Shown piece after piece: positions 15,516-19,828 of a stretch of DNA of 19,828 bases. The translations under genes were made by a program, and so were the position numbers. Each line of letters opens with the position of its first letter. Within the stretch, counting starts at the first letter, position 1. The stretch lies in contig DIVE01000145.1 in the NCBI GenBank assembly GCA_002423265.1, positions 871 to 20,698 on the forward strand. The letters are read 5' to 3'. Under the pieces are notes generated by a model, which worked only from the letters and a program-made list of their open reading frames with translations, ran no database searches and had not been told where the DNA came from. Source of the DNA: Methylophilaceae bacterium UBA6140. Its GTDB lineage: Bacteria; Pseudomonadota; Gammaproteobacteria; Burkholderiales; Methylophilaceae.

Positions 15516-16236
15516 CGAGCGCTGCCTTTTGTTTTTGCAGCAGGCTGGTGATGCCCGCGGTGGCCAGATCGAGCATCGCATCCATGGCTTCGCGCCGGAA
15601 CGGTTCGCCTTCCGCCGTGCCCTGAATCTCGACGAAACCGCCATTGCCGGTCATCACTACGTTCATGTCGGTTTCACAGTCGGAGTCCTCCAGATAATCG
15701 AGGTCGAGCACCGCTTCACCCTTGTAGATGCCGACTGAAACCGCGGCCACCGCATCCCGTAAAGGCGATTCGGTGATGATCTGTTTGTCGAGCAGGTAAG
15801 TGACGGCATCGTGCAAGGCGACATAAGCACCGGTGATGGCGGCGGTGCGGGTGCCGCCATCGGCCTGGATGACGTCACAGTCGATCTGGATGCTGCGTTC
15901 GCCGAGCTTTTCCAGATCGATGATGGCGCGCAGACTGCGGCCGATCAGGCGCTGGATTTCCTGCGTGCGGCCCGACTGCTTGCCGCGTGCCGCTTCGCGA
16001 TCCATACGGCTGCCGGTTGAGCGCGGCAGCATGCCGTATTCAGCCGTGACCCAGCCCTGGTTCTTGCCGCGCAGAAAGCCCGGCACCTTTTCTTCAACGC
16101 TGGCGGTACACAATACATGGGTGTCGCCGAATTTCACCAGCACCGAGCCTTCCGCATGCTTGGTGTAATGACGGAGGATTTCAACCTGGCGCAGCTGGTG
16201 GTTGGCGCGCTGGCTGGGGCGTTGCGTATTGGACAT
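15508..16236 (-). CDS. rph: RNase PH (tRNA nucleotidyltransferase)
   Basis: This phosphate-dependent 3'-5' exoribonuclease trims the 3' ends of tRNA precursors and is a cytoplasmic hexamer. The 242 residues from the ATG at 16236 show [14 protein letters not shown] (27-39), [13 protein letters not shown] (62-74), [20 protein letters not shown] (85-104) and the phosphate-binding [14 protein letters not shown] (124-137, Arg130). Unlike E. coli K-12 rph, the frame is intact. The ribosome site AGGA lies seven bases before this ATG. An in-frame ATG at 16275 is rejected because it lies upstream of the predicted transcription start. rdgB overlaps its end by eight bases, the common rph-rdgB pairing. 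Confidence 0.97.
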   Translation of the reverse strand: MSNTQRPSQRANHQLRQVEILRHYTKHAEGSVLVKFGDTHVLCTASVEEKVPGFLRGKNQGWVTAEYGMLPRSTGSRMDREAARGKQSGRTQEIQRLIGRSLRAIIDLEKLGERSIQIDCDVIQADGGTRTAAITGAYVALHDAVTYLLDKQIITESPLRDAVAAVSVGIYKGEAVLDLDYLEDSDCETDMNVVMTGNGGFVEIQGTAEGEPFRREAMDAMLDLATAGITSLLQKQKAALGV

Positions 16237-16263
16237 AGTAATTCCTGGTGGGATAAGCCATGC

Positions 16264-16269
16264 ATTATA
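16264..16269 (-). promoter_or_regulatory. Candidate -10 box of rph-rdgB-hemW
   Basis: A perfect TATAAT on the minus strand, 27 bases upstream of the rph ATG, predicts a leader of about 20 bases that contains the AGGA ribosome site. The -35 region (TAAACG at 16-base spacing) matches only partly. It suggests the RNase PH genes can be transcribed separately from the kinase and phosphatase upstream. Confidence 0.5.
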
Positions 16270-16311
16270 AGCCATGTGAATCCGGCGTTTACGCTGGCGT
16301 AGGCGGCGAAT

Positions 16312-17235
16312 TCAAATGCGCGACTTGCGGATGGCGGACTGGATTTCGAGAATCTTTTTTTCGATTTCTTCGTCGCTGAGGTCATCCGGCGCATGAGCGC
16401 TCTTCTGCAGCTCCGGAAAATGGCCGATCGGATTGATCATCGTGGTGGTCATGCCGAGCGGCATGGTGGCTGTCGATATGGCTGAGCGGCCGCTCTGACG
16501 GCTACCCCATTGCAGGCCGATGGCACTCATGTTGTCGCCGCTCTTGCCGCAGAGCGACTCGGCCATATCCAGCAGCTCGGGCACGCTGTCCTGAATGTTG
16601 CCGGAAAACAGCAGTCTGGCCATTTCGGCATCATCCATGGTCGTCCAGATGCCATCGCTGCAAAGAAAGATGATATCGCCATCCATCAATTTTTGCGGTC
16701 CGGTTAGCTCCACATCCGGCATTCTTTCGCTGCCGAGGCAGTTGTAGATCACATGCAGATCCGGGTGGCCGGCCATCTCTTCCTGCTTGATCTGCCCCTT
16801 GCGATAAAGCATTTGCACCACCGAATGGTCTTCGGTGCGGAATATGGGTTGTCCGTTCCTGAAATGATACAGCCGTGAATCGCCGACATGCGCCGCATAG
16901 AGCTTGTCGTTCTGCAGTACTGCAGCGACGACGGTGGTGCCGGGCGCATCGTCGAGGTTATTGCGCAACGCAATGCTGTCGAGCGCATCGTGCACTTGCA
17001 GAATATGTTCTTCAAGAAATTTGTACGGATTGGCGAGCGTGGGGATGGCAAGGTTCTGAAACGATTCGGTCAAGGTTTTAACCGCCAGCTCGGCCGCGAT
17101 TTCACCGTGTCTGTAACCGCCCATGCCGTCGGCGATCACCATCAGCAGGGCGCCCCTGCTGTAGGAATAAGCCAGTCGATCCTCGTTGTGCGGCCGCGGA
17201 CCCTGCCGGCTGTTTTGATAGATGGTGAATTTCAT
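16312..17235 (-). CDS. PP2C-type Ser/Thr protein phosphatase
   Basis: This is a 307-residue metal-dependent phosphatase that removes phosphate from serine and threonine. The conserved PP2C blocks occur in order: HNEDR (16-20), ADGMGGYRHGE (35-45, metal ligand Asp36), PGTTVV (98-103), HVGDSRLY (116-123), EDHSVV, LCSDGIW (Asp194) and SGDNMSAI (Asp234). All metal-binding aspartates are present. The catalytic domain ends near 245 and is followed by a Thr-rich linker and an acidic/basic helical tail of about 60 residues. There is no membrane segment. It starts 20 bases after the kinase gene, so it is presumably the cognate phosphatase. It is not next to type VI secretion genes here. Confidence 0.94.
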   Translation of the reverse strand: MKFTIYQNSRQGPRPHNEDRLAYSYSRGALLMVIADGMGGYRHGEIAAELAVKTLTESFQNLAIPTLANPYKFLEEHILQVHDALDSIALRNNLDDAPGTTVVAAVLQNDKLYAAHVGDSRLYHFRNGQPIFRTEDHSVVQMLYRKGQIKQEEMAGHPDLHVIYNCLGSERMPDVELTGPQKLMDGDIIFLCSDGIWTTMDDAEMARLLFSGNIQDSVPELLDMAESLCGKSGDNMSAIGLQWGSRQSGRSAISTATMPLGMTTTMINPIGHFPELQKSAHAPDDLSDEEIEKKILEIQSAIRKSRI

Positions 17236-17255
17236 GGTGGTGGATCAGGCCCCGC

Positions 17256-18197
17256 TTACTGAAATATGTTCAGCAACCTGCCGACAATGCCGCTCTTTCT
17301 TTCTTCAGCGGTGCCAGTCTCCGGAAGGTCGTTCTGCAGCGATTTCTGCAGGGCATAGATACTTTGTGGCCGTTCGAGATGATCGAGTGCAAGGCAGCTA
17401 TCGATGATGCGCAGCAGGTTTTTGGAATAAATATCCTTGCCCAGTTTTTCCGCAGGTACGATCTGGTCGCTTTTGAGACGATCGGTAGCGGCGGGCGGCG
17501 CCGTGTGCGCCAGGCAGGCATAGATGGTGGCACCTATGCTGTAGATATCGCTCCATGGGCCCAGCAGCTGGTGCTGATCGTATTGCTCCGGCGGTGCGAA
17601 TCCGGGCGTGAAGCTGGGAGCCAGTTGGGTTCCGTTGCTGCTCAGTGTCTGACGCGCGGAGCCGAAATCGAGCAGTACCGGCGATCCGTCCTGGCGGATG
17701 TAGATATTGGCCGGCTTGATATCCAGATGCAGCAGCTTGTGCGTGTGTACCTCGCGCAGCCCGTTCAGCAGCTCGGTGAACAGGCGCCGCACGGAGTTTT
17801 CCGGCACGGCTTCGTTTTTGCCGAGGATGCATTCCTGCAACGATTTGCCGCGCTCGTATTGCATGACCATGTAAACCGTATCGTTGGCGCGAAAGAAGTT
17901 GAGTACGCGCACGATGTTTTTGTGATTGATGTTGGCCAGCGCGCGGCCTTCTTCAAAGAAGCACTTGAGGCCGTGGCGGAAGTTCTGCGAAGCCTCGGAA
18001 GCCGGCACCACGACCTGATCGCCATCGGCGCGCAAGGCCAGCCCGTTGGGGAGATATTCCTTGATGGCGACGGTATTGCCGTTCTCATCGGTGGCGAGAT
18101 AGACATAGCTGAAGCCGCCGGCGCTCAAGACCTTGCTGATTTTGTATCCCTGCAACTCATAACCGATGGGCAGCGATTGGTTGTTTGTGCTGGACAT
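17256..18197 (-). CDS. Hanks-type Ser/Thr protein kinase
   Basis: This is a 313-residue soluble protein kinase. From the ATG at 18197 it has the P-loop LSAGGFSYVYLA (24-35), the ATP lysine Lys46 in VAIKEYLP, a likely helix-C glutamate near 82-83, the catalytic loop HLDIKPAN (Asp159), DFGSA (Asp177) and the activation-segment APPEQY. The AIKEYLP form and HLD in place of HRD belong to a bacterial subgroup. Essential residues look intact, so it should be active. There is no C-terminal membrane helix or extracellular sensor, unlike PknB, so its input signal is unknown. The frame is open up to 18272 but the extra 25 residues are not kinase-like. It is paired with PP2C 20 bases downstream and diverges from yicC. 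Confidence 0.94.
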   Translation of the reverse strand: MSSTNNQSLPIGYELQGYKISKVLSAGGFSYVYLATDENGNTVAIKEYLPNGLALRADGDQVVVPASEASQNFRHGLKCFFEEGRALANINHKNIVRVLNFFRANDTVYMVMQYERGKSLQECILGKNEAVPENSVRRLFTELLNGLREVHTHKLLHLDIKPANIYIRQDGSPVLLDFGSARQTLSSNGTQLAPSFTPGFAPPEQYDQHQLLGPWSDIYSIGATIYACLAHTAPPAATDRLKSDQIVPAEKLGKDIYSKNLLRIIDSCLALDHLERPQSIYALQKSLQNDLPETGTAEERKSGIVGRLLNIFQ

Positions 18198-18205
18198 TCT
18201 CACCG

Positions 18206-18215
18206 TTTCATGAAA
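18206..18215. promoter_or_regulatory. Palindrome in the kinase/yicC divergent region
   Basis: TTTCATGAAA is a perfect 10-base palindrome nine bases upstream of the kinase start. A second CATGAAA occurs at 18233-18239. It might be an operator in the shared 91-base control region. Short palindromes arise by chance, so support is low. Confidence 0.25.
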
Positions 18216-18228
18216 AGTGCGAGCTATT

Positions 18229-18259
18229 TTGGCATGAAACAGCACGCATTTGATACCAT
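18229..18259 (+). promoter_or_regulatory. Candidate yicC promoter
   Basis: TTGGCA (18229-18234) matches the -35 consensus at five of six positions. TGATACCAT ends at 18259 and offers -10-like GATACC at 17 bases or TACCAT at 19 bases. The predicted leader to the yicC ATG is about 25 bases and includes AGGA. Confidence 0.4.
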
Positions 18260-18288
18260 GCCCTAAATTCAATCAGGATGCCACCAAG

Positions 18289-19155
18289 ATGATATTCAGC
18301 ATGACGGGGTATGCCGCCCTGGAAAAAGAAACGGCTTCCGGTGTATTGCTGCTGGAGCTGCGTTCGGTCAATCACCGTTACCTCGAATTGCAGCTCAAGC
18401 TGGACGAAAACATGCGCAACTTCGAGCCCATGCTGCGTGAGATGATCACCGCGCGGCTGGGGCGTGGCAAGGTCGAGTGCCGTCTGAATCTGGTCCAGCG
18501 TGGCGTGCAAGGCAAGGAGGCCAAGCTCGATAGCGAGGTGCTGCAACAGCTGGCCCAAATGAGTGCCATCGTGCAGGCACAGTTTCCGCAAAGTCAGCCA
18601 CTGACGGTGGCGGATATCCTGCGCTGGCCCAATGTCGTGCTCGGCCAGCAACTAGACCAGACAGCGCTCGGCGACGAAGTGCGTGCAGCGGTGGATGCGG
18701 CATTGCAGCAGATGGCTGATTCGCGGCAGCGCGAGGGTGAAAAGCTCAAGGGCATTATCGAAGAGCGTCTGGCTGAAATCGAACAACATGTCGCCGCTGT
18801 GAAGCCGCTGTTGCCGGCGCAAGTCCGGGCTTACGAGGAAAAGCTCACCGCCAGGTTGCGGGAGGCGATGAATGCTTTTGATGAAGAGCGTTTGCGTCAG
18901 GAAGTTACCTTGTTTGCCCAGCGTATCGATGTTGACGAAGAACTGGAACGTCTGACGGCACATGTTTCGGAAGTGAGGCGCATACTCAAGGCAGGCGGTG
19001 CTGCCGGCAAGCGTCTGGACTTTCTCATGCAGGAGCTCAACCGCGAGGCCAACACGCTGGGCTCGAAATCGGTCTCGACCGAAATCTCGCGCGTGGCAAT
19101 GGCGCTGAAAGTGTTGATTGAACAAATGCGCGAGCAGATTCAGAATATCGAATAA
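18289..19155 (+). CDS. yicC: YicC family endoribonuclease
   Basis: This 288-residue protein belongs to the YicC/YloC family, which has been linked to endoribonuclease activity and, in E. coli, to small-RNA turnover. It begins with the family N-terminus MIFSMTGYAALE, then SVNHRYLELQLKLDE, and ends with the DUF1732 domain: RIDVDEELERLTAHVSEV, GKRLDFLMQELNREANT and an EISR helix. Length fits the family. The ATG at 18289 is preceded by AGGA about ten bases away. The frame is open further upstream but without family similarity. It diverges from the Ser/Thr kinase gene. A DUF475 membrane-protein gene follows 39 bases later on the same strand. Confidence 0.95.
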   Translation: MIFSMTGYAALEKETASGVLLLELRSVNHRYLELQLKLDENMRNFEPMLREMITARLGRGKVECRLNLVQRGVQGKEAKLDSEVLQQLAQMSAIVQAQFPQSQPLTVADILRWPNVVLGQQLDQTALGDEVRAAVDAALQQMADSRQREGEKLKGIIEERLAEIEQHVAAVKPLLPAQVRAYEEKLTARLREAMNAFDEERLRQEVTLFAQRIDVDEELERLTAHVSEVRRILKAGGAAGKRLDFLMQELNREANTLGSKSVSTEISRVAMALKVLIEQMREQIQNIE

Positions 19156-19194
19156 CAGTAATTCAGAAAATTTCAGCAAAGACAAAAGGGCATC

Positions 19195-19828
19195 ATGCGC
19201 GATTTCAAGTATTCCATTCTGGTGACGATCCTCGGGCTGGCACTGGCCGGTTGGTGGGGTTACCACACCAGCGGCAATCTCGCCGGAGTTTGGGCGGCGC
19301 TGTTCCTCGCACTGATACTGAGCGTGATGGAGATCAGCCTGTCGTTCGACAACGCGGTGGTCAATGCCTCGATCCTGAAGGACATGGACGAAAAATGGCG
19401 TCAGCTCTTTCTGACGGTCGGTATCCTGATCGCGGTATTCGGTGTGCGGCTGATTTTTCCGCTGGTGCTGGTGGCCGTGGCAACCAGTCAGGGTTTCGTC
19501 GATGTGGCGGTCATGGCGATACAGCGCCCGGTGGAATACTCCGAGCATCTGATGGAAGGCCATGCGGCGATTGCCGCTTTTGGCGGTACTTTTCTGTTTC
19601 TGGTGTTCCTCAGTTTCCTACTCAACGATGCCAAGGAGTTGCATTGGCTGGGCAGGGTAGAGGAGCAACTGGCCAAGCTCGGCAAACTGGAGTCGATCGG
19701 TATCGTCATCACGCTGACCATACTGCTGGCCTTGCAACATTACCTGCCGGTCTCCCCGGAGAAGAAGATGACCATACTGCTGGCCGGTGTCGCCGGCGTG
19801 GTACTGTATATTCTGGTCGACAGTCTGG
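19195..19828 (+). CDS. DUF475 / TerC-like integral membrane protein (partial, N-terminal 211 residues)
   Basis: This is the start of a multi-spanning inner-membrane protein of the DUF475 family, related to TerC-type transporters sometimes tied to metal-ion export. That link is family knowledge, not shown here. Hydrophobic segments lie at about 7-22, 30-48, 73-95, 122-141, 163-180 and 190-208. The family motif MEISLSFDNAVVNA (45-58) has the charged Glu46 and Asp52 inside a helix, and LLNDAKELHWL follows the fourth helix. The ATG at 19195 has AAAAGGG seven bases upstream. The gene runs off the window, so about one third or more is missing. It lies 39 bases after yicC and may share its transcript. 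Confidence 0.9.
   Translation, partial: MRDFKYSILVTILGLALAGWWGYHTSGNLAGVWAALFLALILSVMEISLSFDNAVVNASILKDMDEKWRQLFLTVGILIAVFGVRLIFPLVLVAVATSQGFVDVAVMAIQRPVEYSEHLMEGHAAIAAFGGTFLFLVFLSFLLNDAKELHWLGRVEEQLAKLGKLESIGIVITLTILLALQHYLPVSPEKKMTILLAGVAGVVLYILVDSL

Noticed and set aside
15516..15644. Extended N-terminus of rdgB
   Set aside because: The additional residues overlap rph and do not resemble the family; the GTG at 15515 gives the normal length.
17364..18266. 300-residue plus-strand open frame opposite the kinase
   Set aside because: The kinase motifs are complete on the minus strand; the antisense frame has no recognisable content.
1..19828. CRISPR array, tRNA, rRNA, FNR-type box or intact transposase
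   Set aside because: Looked for by eye on both strands; no regular repeat array, tRNA-like arms, TTGAT-N4-ATCAA site in front of a gene, or transposase motif was seen.

Overview
The window reads as ordinary, densely packed chromosome from a Gram-negative betaproteobacterium. Protein sequence style and gene order suggest the Nitrosomonadales (for example a Gallionellaceae-like lineage), but this is a judgement without a database search. Base composition is moderately GC-rich and uniform. There are no rRNA or tRNA genes, CRISPR arrays, intact insertion sequences or phage genes, and no gene-free stretch longer than about 155 bases. I recognise 22 protein genes. The first (accC) and the last (a DUF475 membrane protein) are cut by the window edges.

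Region 1 (1-1707, minus strand) is aroQ-accB-accC: shikimate-pathway dehydroquinase followed by the biotin carrier and biotin carboxylase of acetyl-CoA carboxylase. Between accB and accC lies a displaced second copy of the accB 3' end plus 95 bases of unexplained sequence. This is the clearest structural oddity in the window.

Region 2 (1830-4558, minus strand) is cutA-dsbD-tlpA, a periplasmic thiol-reduction group. The transmembrane reductase DsbD carries electrons outward and a membrane-anchored thioredoxin sits directly downstream. Back to back with cutA, only 17 bases away, is fxsA on the plus strand, followed by a ferredoxin-type flavin reductase of unknown partner (5079-6110).

Region 3 (6107-12059, minus strand) is algZ-algR-hemC-hemD-hemX-hemY, with argH divergent (12091-13497). 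It joins a LytS/LytTR-type two-component system to the middle steps of tetrapyrrole synthesis (porphobilinogen to uroporphyrinogen III) and two membrane-anchored accessory proteins. The same neighbourhood is known in Pseudomonas. Junctions are tight: TGAACATG at algZ/algR and hemC/hemD, and ATGA at hemD/hemX.

Region 4 (13502-18197, minus strand) is a Ser/Thr kinase, a PP2C phosphatase, rph, rdgB, a small unknown gene and hemW. The last four overlap end to end, and rph has its own TATAAT box. It combines tRNA 3' trimming, nucleotide-pool cleaning and haem delivery with a reversible protein-phosphorylation pair. Divergent from the kinase are yicC (an endoribonuclease-family gene) and the partial DUF475 gene (18289-19828).

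I did not find a convincing undescribed system. The best leads are the accB 3'-end duplication, the kinase/phosphatase pair flanked by two RNase genes, and the small conserved-looking gene wedged between rdgB and hemW.
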